A DNA stretch of 8,085 nt, from the NCBI GenBank assembly GCA_036272735.1, contig DATAYF010000586.1, forward strand, positions 1-8,085, given 5' to 3'. The first letter of the stretch is position 1; the number at the start of each line of letters is the position of its first letter. The notes beneath the pieces were generated by a model, which ran no database searches, was not told the DNA's origin, and saw nothing but the letters and a program-made list of their open reading frames with translations. The position numbers and the translations under genes are program-made. Shown here one piece after another: positions 1 to 4,945 of this stretch. The DNA is from DATAYF01 sp036272735. GTDB taxonomy: Bacteria > Chloroflexota > Ktedonobacteria > Ktedonobacterales > Ktedonobacteraceae.

Positions 1-164
1 AGAGCAATTGCTAGTGTGCTTTTTCCGGTCCCTGGCATGCCTACCACTGTAACAAGGGTTAACATTCCCCCAAAAGATCCCTTTTCTTGATTGGTAGGAG
101 AAAGATGTTTGTCTAAGCTATTCTGGGAGCATTCGTTGTGGACTTGCCTCTGTTCTCGGTTCAT
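1..164 (-). CDS. P-loop NTPase, N-terminal fragment (runs off the left edge)
   Basis: About 54 N-terminal codons are visible and the gene continues past base 1. Residues from the internal Met at 65 read MLTLVTVVGMPGTGKSTLAI, which contains a hydrophobic beta strand and a textbook Walker A loop (GMPGTGKST, bases 15-41), so the product binds ATP or GTP. The fold could be an AAA-type ATPase or a small P-loop kinase; too little is present to choose. I chose the ATG at 162-164 because it follows a strong Shine-Dalgarno AAGGGGGTG (167-175) at good spacing. This gives a polar 33-residue leader before the P-loop strand. The ATG at 63-65 is an alternative that would put the strand right at the N-terminus, with GGGGG almost touching it. 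The frame is open upstream to a stop at 255-257. The gene is divergent from the reductase gene and has its own candidate promoter. Confidence 0.75.
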   Translation of the reverse strand, partial: MNREQRQVHNECSQNSLDKHLSPTNQEKGSFGGMLTLVTVVGMPGTGKSTLAIA

Positions 165-175
165 TACACCCCCTT
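165..175 (-). promoter_or_regulatory. Ribosome binding site of the P-loop NTPase gene
   Basis: On the minus strand AAGGGGGTG lies a few bases before the ATG at 164. It is a strong anti-16S match and is the main reason for preferring this start over the internal Met at 65. Confidence 0.6.
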
Positions 176-229
176 CGTTTGCTCCTGGGCAGGTATAGCA
201 ATCATTTGAGGACAACGAAGTTACTTTTA

Positions 230-258
230 ATCGTATCGTATTTCGCTCCTGTTTTCAA
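230..258 (-). promoter_or_regulatory. Candidate sigma-70-type promoter for the P-loop NTPase gene
   Basis: On the minus strand TTGAAA (258-253) and TACGAT (235-230) are separated by exactly 17 bases. Transcription would begin near base 223, giving a leader of about 60 nt. The -35 matches 5 of 6 and the -10 matches 4 of 6 consensus bases. No experimental support is possible from sequence alone. Confidence 0.4.
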
Positions 259-311
259 GGTTTTACCCGCGATAGATCAATACAAAAAAACCCTGACAGA
301 AAGGTCAAGTG

Positions 312-341
312 TTGGTATTTTTCTCATTGGAGTGGTATAAT
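312..341 (+). promoter_or_regulatory. Strong extended -10 promoter inside the divergent region
   Basis: TTGGTA (312-317) and a perfect TATAAT (336-341) are 18 bases apart, and TGG directly before the -10 makes it an extended -10 element. Transcription would begin near base 348, more than 300 nt before the next annotated start (660). A terminator-like hairpin at 551-586 lies in between. The promoter therefore seems to drive a short RNA of about 240 nt, or an attenuated leader of the reductase gene. Confidence 0.55.
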
Positions 342-361
342 CTTGTTTGGAGTAATAACGA

Positions 362-469
362 ATGAGTCCATTTGCGTACGTGTGGCATCATTTGTGCACA
401 CCTGACCTTGTTTCTCGCGCCTCCTGGCTACCAACTGAATACACAACTTCCCCTCTCGACATAAGATGA
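362..469 (+). CDS. Possible 35-codon small ORF in the leader region (weak)
   Basis: An ATG at 362 opens a 35-codon frame ending in TGA at 467-469. The peptide begins MSPFAYVWHHLCTP, has two Trp and shows no signal peptide, membrane segment or family motif I recognise. It is listed only because GGAG (349-352) sits 9 bases before the ATG and a good promoter (312-341) lies immediately upstream. Against it, the predicted transcript start near 348 would leave the Shine-Dalgarno at the extreme 5' end, and frames of this length are common by chance. It could equally be noncoding leader RNA. Confidence 0.18.
   Translation: MSPFAYVWHHLCTPDLVSRASWLPTEYTTSPLDIR
380..401 (+). other. Small RNA hairpin in the 348-586 leader
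   Basis: GTGT (380-383) pairs with ACAC (398-401) and GCA (385-387) with TGC (395-397). One bulged G lies in the 5' arm and the loop is 7 nt. The hairpin lies about 30 nt after the predicted start of the 312-341 promoter. It overlaps the weak small ORF. It resembles no riboswitch class I can name. Confidence 0.25.
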
Positions 470-531
470 CATTCGCCTCTGTATAACGAGCGCAAGCAGT
501 CACGACGAGATGCTACAGGCAAGGTATCGTT

Positions 532-540
532 TGGTATAAC
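532..540 (+). promoter_or_regulatory. Second extended -10 element before the reductase gene
   Basis: TGGTATAAC combines a TGn extension with a 5-of-6 -10 hexamer (TATAAC, 535-540). No convincing -35 hexamer is found 16-18 bases upstream. Transcription would begin near 547, only a few bases before the hairpin at 551-586, so this element would work only if that hairpin is read through. Confidence 0.3.
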
Positions 541-550
541 AAGGATCGCT

Positions 551-586
551 GAAAAATGGTGCATTTGCTGCCATTTTTCTTTTTTT
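551..586 (+). terminator. Intrinsic terminator or attenuator upstream of the FMN reductase gene
   Basis: GAAAAATGG (551-559) pairs perfectly with CCATTTTTC (571-579) across an 11-nt loop, followed by seven T (580-586). The stem is AT-rich, so termination may be incomplete. It would end transcripts from 312-341 after about 240 nt and insulate, or attenuate, the downstream gene. Confidence 0.55.
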
Positions 587-597
587 GTACTGTAATC

Positions 598-603
598 TAT
601 AAT
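598..603 (+). promoter_or_regulatory. Candidate -10 box for the FMN reductase gene
   Basis: A perfect TATAAT lies 62 bases before the GTG start and downstream of the 551-586 terminator. This is the right place for the gene's own promoter, with a start near base 610. No good -35 hexamer is visible at 16-18 bases, where the sequence is the T-rich terminator arm. Confidence 0.35.
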
Positions 604-645
604 TGTACCGCGATACTGCGGAGTTCTGTTGTCTTATCGATTTTT

Positions 646-653
646 AAGAGGAG
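646..653 (+). promoter_or_regulatory. Ribosome binding site deciding the GTG start of the reductase
   Basis: AAGAGGAG is followed by 6 bases and GTG (660). The in-frame ATG at 672 would be 18 bases from this site, so the GTG is the better start. Confidence 0.65.
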
Positions 654-659
654 AATTAC

Positions 660-1190
660 GTGTCGTCTAGCATGCATATCGTTGCTTTTTCGGGTTGTCT
701 GCGCGAGCAGTCGTACAATACTGCTGCCCTTCGTGCTCTTCAGTCCTTGCTTCCGCAAGATGTCGAACTAGAAATCCTATCTCTGGAAGATCTGCCGGTG
801 TTTAGCGCGAGCGCTATCGAAACCGAGGCCGTGCGCAACTTCCAGCAGAAGGTTGCTCAGGCCGATGCTGTGCTCATTGCCACTCCTGAATATCATGGTC
901 TGCTGCCCCACGCGCTGAGAAATGCTCTCGCCTGGACGGTTCGTTCTGGCGAGACCTCGGTATTGGCTGGCAAACCGACGGCGATGATGGGCGTTGGCCG
1001 CCAGGATAGTGCTGAAGAGCAGTTGACGCAATTGCGTGTCTTGCTCTCACAGTCCAGAGCAGCCATTGTCGAGGCCCCAGAAGTGTACCTCAATTCTGGT
1101 CGTGCGCAGTTCGATGCAAGGGCCGAGCAGCAACTCAGGACGTTGCTTGACGCCCTGGTGGAGCAGGTGCGTTCAGCCCTCGTCTACTAA
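660..1190 (+). CDS. NAD(P)H-dependent FMN reductase family protein (flavodoxin-like)
   Basis: This 176-residue soluble protein fits the NADPH-dependent FMN reductase (flavodoxin-like) family, which transfers hydride from NAD(P)H to flavin and onward to quinones, azo compounds, metals or free FMN. The visible signs are a first beta strand (HIVAFSG, 6-12) and the flavin-phosphate loop GCLREQSYN (12-20), which corresponds to the usual GSxRxxSxN with Cys13 in place of Ser. The family hallmark ATPEYHG (74-80) is followed by Asn88 in ALRNALAW, matching the PEYNxxxPxxLKNAxDW pattern with His for Asn. The length is normal. The start is GTG, set by AAGAGGAG at 646-653. The gene is monocistronic: a promoter-like box and terminator lie upstream, and a canonical terminator follows the stop. 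The natural electron acceptor cannot be told from sequence. Confidence 0.88.
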   Translation: MSSSMHIVAFSGCLREQSYNTAALRALQSLLPQDVELEILSLEDLPVFSASAIETEAVRNFQQKVAQADAVLIATPEYHGLLPHALRNALAWTVRSGETSVLAGKPTAMMGVGRQDSAEEQLTQLRVLLSQSRAAIVEAPEVYLNSGRAQFDARAEQQLRTLLDALVEQVRSALVY

Positions 1191-1215
1191 TCGCGCCATC
1201 AAGAATACATCATTG

Positions 1216-1256
1216 ATGAGGATAGGAAGTGTATCTGCTTCCTATCCTCATTTTTT
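1216..1256 (+). terminator. Intrinsic terminator of the FMN reductase gene
   Basis: A perfect 14-bp stem (1216-1229 with 1238-1251, arm ATGAGGATAGGAAG) with an 8-nt loop runs into six T (1251-1256). It lies 25 bases after the stop codon. This is the only one of the four gene-end hairpins here with a classical U-tract. Confidence 0.85.
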
Positions 1257-1269
1257 GCCTCTATCTAAC

Positions 1270-1420
1270 TGTACACGACAATCATTATCAAGGGTGTAGA
1301 AGGTGTAGATAAAAGGCGTAGATCTAAAAAAGGGGCTAAAAGCGCTCTATAGGCTGATCTATGAAAGGTGTAGAGGCGTAAAGGTGTAGATGGTATATGC
1401 GCCATATTGTACACAATCAT
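1270..1420 (+). repeat. Bracketing direct repeat TGTACAC(GAC)AATCAT
   Basis: TGTACAC-GAC-AATCAT (1270-1285) recurs as TGTACAC-AATCAT (1408-1420), the two copies differing by a 3-base insertion. Each copy is followed by an A-rich stretch and GGG. The pair brackets the GGYGTAGA cluster (1291-1391). It could mark a duplicated or inserted segment, or paired regulator sites. Confidence 0.45.
1291..1391 (+). repeat. Cluster of short direct repeats, consensus AGGYGTAGA(T)
   Basis: Six copies, the fifth degenerate, lie on the plus strand: AGGGTGTAGA (1291-1300), AGGTGTAGAT (1301-1310), AGGCGTAGAT (1314-1323), AGGTGTAGA (1366-1374), GGCGTAA (1375-1381) and AGGTGTAGAT (1382-1391). They form two groups of three. 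Successive copies start 9, 13, 52, 8 and 8 bases apart, so there is no fixed period. The cluster sits about 200 bp before the kinase start in a stretch with no credible gene. It may be operator-like or a decayed minisatellite; no known family is recognised. Confidence 0.55.
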
Positions 1421-1581
1421 AAAAGGGCACGCCTGGTATTTTCTAGCTTCTTTCATGTCCATATGAAACTATCTATGCATGAGTATCGTGCTACGTGTGT
1501 ATACTATGCTCTGCCTGTCTTTGGCTACATTTATTCATACCCGTACTAATCTTGTTTTTGTCTACGTTATTATCTGTTGGT

Positions 1582-1587
1582 GAGGTG
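1582..1587 (+). promoter_or_regulatory. Ribosome binding site deciding the TTG start of the kinase
   Basis: GAGGTG is followed by 5 bases and TTG (1593). No in-frame ATG lies between this site and the kinase fold, so TTG is the best start. The nearby GTG at 1585 is out of frame. Confidence 0.6.
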
Positions 1588-1592
1588 CAAGG

Positions 1593-3293
1593 TTGCAAAT
1601 TACACCTACAATATTGCCAGTTGGGACGATCCTTCAAGGCCGTTATATTGTCGAACACTTGCTAGGGAAGGGTGGATTTGGCGCTGTATACCTTGTACGT
1701 GATCGGCGCGTACAGGGTAATCTCTTTGCGGTCAAAGAAATCCTTGATCCCAATATGAAGGAACGGCAGCATTTTGCCTTTGAGGGGAATCTGCTTGCCA
1801 GGCTCGACCATCCATCGTTACCGCATGTCTATCGCACGTTCGAGGGTGAGCAAAATGGTCGCGTCTATATGTTGATGGACTACGTTGAAGGTCCCAACTT
1901 AGAGGTGGCGCGCCAGCATCAACCTGACAAACGGTATGCGCTTCCTGAGATCGTGCGCATCATAGGACCGGTTGTGAGTGCTGTGCGCTATCTTCACCAG
2001 CAAAAGGTGCCTATTGTACACCGCGATATCAAACCCTCGAACATTATCATCTCCGAACATAACAATGATACCGTGCTGGTTGATTTTGGCATTGCCAAAG
2101 AATATGATATTGAAGCGACGACCACCGCCATTCGCCGCTGTTCCCCTGGTTATGGAGCGCCTGAGCAGTATGCGCATGGCACGAATCCACAGACCGATAT
2201 CTATGGCCTGGCTGCCACCATCTATGCATTGTTGACCGGGCAGGTGCCCGCCGATGCGTTCTATCGTATGACTCGTTTGGGAAGCAATCATCCTGATCCG
2301 CTTATTCCAGTGTCTGAGCTTGTTCCTGAGGTTCCCCAACATATTAGCGCGGCAATTGTGCGGGCTATGGCTATTACCAGCAGCGAACGTTTTGCCACCG
2401 TCGAAGCGTTTTGGCAAGCGCTTTGCGCCACGTCTGATGAAGATGAGTCTCCCGAAGTGCCAATGGTGTCTGTAGCACCAATCGAGGATAGGTCTCCTGA
2501 AGTGCCAATGGCGGCAGCGGTGCCCGCTGAAGCTGCGCCTGATGTGTCTACAAAAGAGCCAGTTGTAGCAGCGCCCGCGTTGTCTGCTGTGCCGCCTGAC
2601 CACCATATTTCTTCTGATCCGCCTCACGTTGAAAATATCCCACTCGACGTAAGAACCACGCAGCCACGCGAGCGCAAACGCCGCGTATGGCTGCCAGTGT
2701 TGATCGCGGTTGCTTTAGTCGCGTTGCTTGGCGGTGTGGCGTTCAGTAGCGGTCTCTTTCCAGTGTTATTTCATCAGCCTGGAGGTCGCGTGGCCACATC
2801 AGTTGGTGCTCACAGGACGGCTGTGCGTGGCTCCAATCCTATAGTACATCCTACGGCTGCTTCTACGAGGAAACCTGTCGCCCAGTCCACAACGGTCCCA
2901 TCTCCTACACCTTCATCTGCTCCAGTCGCGTATCCAGCGGTAGCAAGCGTGTATACTGGCACAATAATTGACATGTTAACGACCCCTCCTACCAATGGAA
3001 CAATGACGCTGTCCGAGATGCAGCGGAATGGAGCCAATATCCATGGCACCTTAGCGCTCAGCAATGGCCTGCAAGGGGATGGGCCGCTTACTGGCATGGT
3101 TTCCACAAATAAGGGCATCCAATTTACGGTTCCGGGACTATACGGTCATTTACCCCTACTCTTTAAGGGTCGTATTTCGTCTAACGACAGTATTAGTGGT
3201 ACATATTGCAGCTATCGTGGCAATAACCAGTGCGACTATAATGCTGGCGGCTATGGCGATTGGAACGTGTCAGCCTCTTCTGGTGGGTCTTGA
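1593..3293 (+). CDS. Transmembrane Ser/Thr protein kinase with a beta-rich outer domain
   Basis: This is a Hanks-type (PknB-like) kinase of 566 residues. The kinase domain spans about 15-275. It has the glycine loop GKGGFGAV (25-32), catalytic Lys48 in FAVKE, HRDIKPSN (143-150) with catalytic Asp145, DFG (164-166) and the APE motif at 189-191, so it should be active. A Pro/Ala/Glu-rich linker (about 280-355) contains a 15-residue tandem duplication built on SPEVPM. A basic RERKRR stretch and one membrane helix (about 366-388) follow, giving an inside-to-outside topology. After a Ser/Thr/Pro-rich stalk comes a Gly-rich, beta-type domain (454-561) with Cys539 and Cys547 placed for a disulfide. 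This outer domain presumably senses a ligand or cell-wall state; its family is not identifiable by eye. The TTG start is set by GAGGTG. It is likely monocistronic, and no partner phosphatase or regulator is adjacent. Confidence 0.9.
   Translation: MQITPTILPVGTILQGRYIVEHLLGKGGFGAVYLVRDRRVQGNLFAVKEILDPNMKERQHFAFEGNLLARLDHPSLPHVYRTFEGEQNGRVYMLMDYVEGPNLEVARQHQPDKRYALPEIVRIIGPVVSAVRYLHQQKVPIVHRDIKPSNIIISEHNNDTVLVDFGIAKEYDIEATTTAIRRCSPGYGAPEQYAHGTNPQTDIYGLAATIYALLTGQVPADAFYRMTRLGSNHPDPLIPVSELVPEVPQHISAAIVRAMAITSSERFATVEAFWQALCATSDEDESPEVPMVSVAPIEDRSPEVPMAAAVPAEAAPDVSTKEPVVAAPALSAVPPDHHISSDPPHVENIPLDVRTTQPRERKRRVWLPVLIAVALVALLGGVAFSSGLFPVLFHQPGGRVATSVGAHRTAVRGSNPIVHPTAASTRKPVAQSTTVPSPTPSSAPVAYPAVASVYTGTIIDMLTTPPTNGTMTLSEMQRNGANIHGTLALSNGLQGDGPLTGMVSTNKGIQFTVPGLYGHLPLLFKGRISSNDSISGTYCSYRGNNQCDYNAGGYGDWNVSASSGGS
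2445..2534 (+). repeat. 45-bp tandem duplication in the kinase linker
   Basis: Two in-frame 15-codon units share TCTCCyGAAGTGCCAATGG starting at 2448 and 2493, encoding SPEVPM twice (about residues 284-298 and 299-313). The second halves have diverged but keep the Val/Ala/Pro character. It lengthens the low-complexity tether between kinase and membrane. Confidence 0.6.
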
Positions 3294-3300
3294 TCCATTG

Positions 3301-3360
3301 GACCCCCGCAAGGAAACGACCTCCTTTACGGAGGTCGTTTCCTTGCGGGGGTCGTCCTTT
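3301..3360 (+). terminator. Perfect 24-bp hairpin after the kinase gene
   Basis: Bases 3301-3324 (starting GACCCCCGCAAGG) are perfectly complementary to 3330-3353, with a 5-nt TTTAC loop. The hairpin lies 8 bases after the stop codon. A stem this long and GC-rich must form in RNA. The following GTCCTTTATGG has only three T, so it may be an atypical terminator, an RNA 3'-end protector, or both. Confidence 0.65.
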
Positions 3361-3371
3361 ATGGCGGAATA

Positions 3372-3380
3372 TGGTATACT
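3372..3380 (+). promoter_or_regulatory. Extended -10 promoter for obg
   Basis: TGGTATACT has the TGn extension plus a 5-of-6 -10 (TATACT, 3375-3380). No recognisable -35 lies at 16-18 bases, where the 3' arm of the hairpin ends. Transcription would begin near 3387, about 50 nt before the obg ATG, so obg can be expressed independently of the kinase. Confidence 0.5.
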
Positions 3381-3437
3381 GCTCTTCGCTACAATGTTCC
3401 AGATTTTCGCGGGTGATTCCTAGTTGGATTATAAATC

Positions 3438-4742
3438 ATGTTATACGACCATACAAGAGTTTTCGTGAAGGCGGGTAATGGAGGTAATGGCTCCTTACAC
3501 TTTCGCCGTGAAAAGTTTGCGCCTTTTGGGGGGCCTGATGGTGGCGATGGAGGCCGCGGTGGCAGCGTCTACGTGGAAGCTACCCACGATTTGAATACCC
3601 TGGTTGATTACCGCTACCGGCAACAGTTTAAGGCTGAACCCGGCCAGGCTGGTGCGCGTCAAAAGATGCACGGGGCCAAAGGCGAGGATATCGTGCTACG
3701 CGTGCCTTGCGGGACCATCATTCGCGATGCCGATACGCACGAGCTGATCGTTGACCTTGTTGATGATGGTCAACGTATGATGGTGGCGCGTGGTGGTCGT
3801 GGTGGACTTGGCAATGTCCATTTCGCTACCTCCGTAAAGCAGGCTCCGAAAGAGTCGCAAAACGGCGAGCCGGGAGAAGAGCGTTGGGTCACGCTCGAAC
3901 TGCGCATGATCGCCGATGTTGGCCTGGTGGGTTATCCGAACGCTGGGAAATCGACCCTGCTTTCCGTGGTCAGTGCCGCGCGTCCCAAGATTGCCGATTA
4001 TCCCTTTACCACCCTGGCTCCCAACCTGGGCGTCGTTGAGGTGGGCCAGCCGCGTCGTGGTGATGGTTATAGCTTTGTGCTGGCCGATATCCCTGGGCTG
4101 ATTGAAGGGGCGGCACAGGGCGTTGGTCTGGGACACGAGTTTTTGCGCCATATTCAACGTACGCGCCTGCTCATTCACATCCTTGATGGCTCCTCGCTTG
4201 ATCGTGATCCCTGGCAGGATTTTTTGACGATTAACGACGAGTTGCGCGAGTACGATACGCATCTTGGCGAACGGCCGCAGATCGTCGTGTTCAACAAAAT
4301 CGATTTACCAGAGGCGCAAGAACGCTGGGAAGCCGTCAAAGAGCACGCGGAAGCCGAGGGGTATACGGTCTTTGCCATTTCTGCTGCTGCTCAGCAGGGT
4401 ACCGCTGAACTGATGCAACACGCCGCGCAACGGCTGCGTGAAATCCAACAAGAAGAAATCGAGCGCGTGGCTGCTCAACCGCTGGCGGACATGCAAGGTC
4501 CGGTGTTGCGCCCGGTTCCTGATGATGCCTTTACGGTCTCGAAGGAAGACGACGCTTTTATCGTGCGTGGAAGACGTGTTGAACGCACGGTGGGTATGAC
4601 CAATCAAGAGAGCGAAGAGAGCATGGATCGTTTGCAGACCACGCTTGAAAAAATGGGTGTAACCAAAGCTTTAGAGAATGCCGGTGTGCAGGTTGGTGAC
4701 CTTGTGCGCTTCGGCAAAACCGAATTATATTGGGGCGAATAA
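3438..4742 (+). CDS. obg: GTPase Obg/ObgE (CgtA)
   Basis: Obg is a large-subunit ribosome assembly GTPase, also linked to (p)ppGpp and growth control. All three expected domains are present. The N-terminal glycine-rich Obg fold (about 1-158) contains VKAGNGGNG and FGGPDGGDGGRGG. The G domain has G1 GYPNAGKST (165-173), a switch region YPFTT, G3 DIPG (217-220), G4 NKID (286-289) and G5 SAA (315-317). The C-terminal OCT domain (about 355-433) contains the VxRPV entry strand and GDLVRFG near the end. The 434-residue length is normal for Obg proteins with an OCT domain. The ATG is chosen because MLYDHTRVFVKAG aligns with the usual family N-terminus, although the Shine-Dalgarno is poor. The usual neighbours rplU and rpmA are not in this window. 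The gene lies between the kinase and CHAT genes with a promoter-like box before it and a very long hairpin behind it. Confidence 0.97.
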   Translation: MLYDHTRVFVKAGNGGNGSLHFRREKFAPFGGPDGGDGGRGGSVYVEATHDLNTLVDYRYRQQFKAEPGQAGARQKMHGAKGEDIVLRVPCGTIIRDADTHELIVDLVDDGQRMMVARGGRGGLGNVHFATSVKQAPKESQNGEPGEERWVTLELRMIADVGLVGYPNAGKSTLLSVVSAARPKIADYPFTTLAPNLGVVEVGQPRRGDGYSFVLADIPGLIEGAAQGVGLGHEFLRHIQRTRLLIHILDGSSLDRDPWQDFLTINDELREYDTHLGERPQIVVFNKIDLPEAQERWEAVKEHAEAEGYTVFAISAAAQQGTAELMQHAAQRLREIQQEEIERVAAQPLADMQGPVLRPVPDDAFTVSKEDDAFIVRGRRVERTVGMTNQESEESMDRLQTTLEKMGVTKALENAGVQVGDLVRFGKTELYWGE

Positions 4743-4745
4743 GCC

Positions 4746-4822
4746 TGTAAAGATACAAAGAGACAGGACTGAGATTTGTGCAAGCTGCATAAATCTCAGT
4801 CCTGTCTCTTTGTATCTTTATA
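4746..4822 (+). terminator. Very long perfect hairpin after obg (35-bp stem, 3-nt loop)
   Basis: Bases 4748-4777 pair without mismatch with 4791-4820. The pairing continues inward through one G-U pair (4778/4790) and TGCA/TGCA to an AGC triloop (4783-4785). It also extends outward by a G-U and a T-A pair. The structure begins a few bases after the obg stop. No U-tract follows, only the T-rich end of the 3' arm and TATAAG. It probably ends or stabilises the obg mRNA and would be a good RNase III substrate. Confidence 0.65.
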
Positions 4823-4826
4823 AGCG

Positions 4827-4856
4827 TCGAAAGTACAAGCGCATGTGTGTTATACT
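4827..4856 (+). promoter_or_regulatory. Candidate promoter for the CHAT-STAND-TPR gene
   Basis: TCGAAA (4827-4832) and TATACT (4851-4856) are 18 bases apart, with TGT before the -10 giving an extended -10. Transcription would begin near 4863, giving a leader of about 80 nt. The -35 starts only a few bases after the obg hairpin, so hairpin or cruciform formation could interfere with it. Confidence 0.5.
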
Positions 4857-4945
4857 AGAAATCGGCGTGTTCTTGAAGCTGTTTGAGCTGTTTATAAAAA
4901 TAGGTAACGCCGCAAAAACCTCAGGATAAGAGAGTTGTTAAGCGC

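Larger units (their letters stand above)
1191..1592. other. 400-bp intergenic region before the kinase gene
   Basis: No supportable coding frame is seen. The region holds the reductase terminator, the two direct-repeat families and, further right, an AT-richer stretch (1430-1580). That stretch has possible -10 boxes, TATATG preceded by TGG (1391-1399) and TATACT (1500-1505), neither with a good -35. The kinase promoter is probably somewhere here but cannot be fixed. Confidence 0.5.

Noticed and set aside
348..659. FMN riboswitch upstream of the FMN reductase
   Set aside because: The conserved FMN-element segments are not visible. Flavin-dependent reductases are also not its usual targets.
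556..771. Open frame of 71 codons overlapping the reductase start
   Set aside because: It begins inside the terminator stem at 551-586, encodes a run of Phe from the T-tract, and overlaps the well-supported reductase gene in another frame.
1291..1391. CRISPR array
   Set aside because: The units are 8-10 bp and nearly adjacent or irregularly spaced, with no uniform spacers and no cas genes.
1265..1462. Minus-strand frame of 65 codons through the repeat cluster
   Set aside because: It has no Shine-Dalgarno, its sequence is dictated by the GGYGTAGA repeats, and it shows no family features.
1899..2627. Long minus-strand frame of 242 codons inside the kinase gene
   Set aside because: It is an antisense shadow of a strongly supported kinase domain. 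It is Arg/His-rich and low in complexity, as expected for antisense codons.
4678..4929. Small plus-strand frame bridging the obg end and the hairpin
   Set aside because: It overlaps obg out of frame and reads through both arms of the long hairpin, with no ribosome site or family features.
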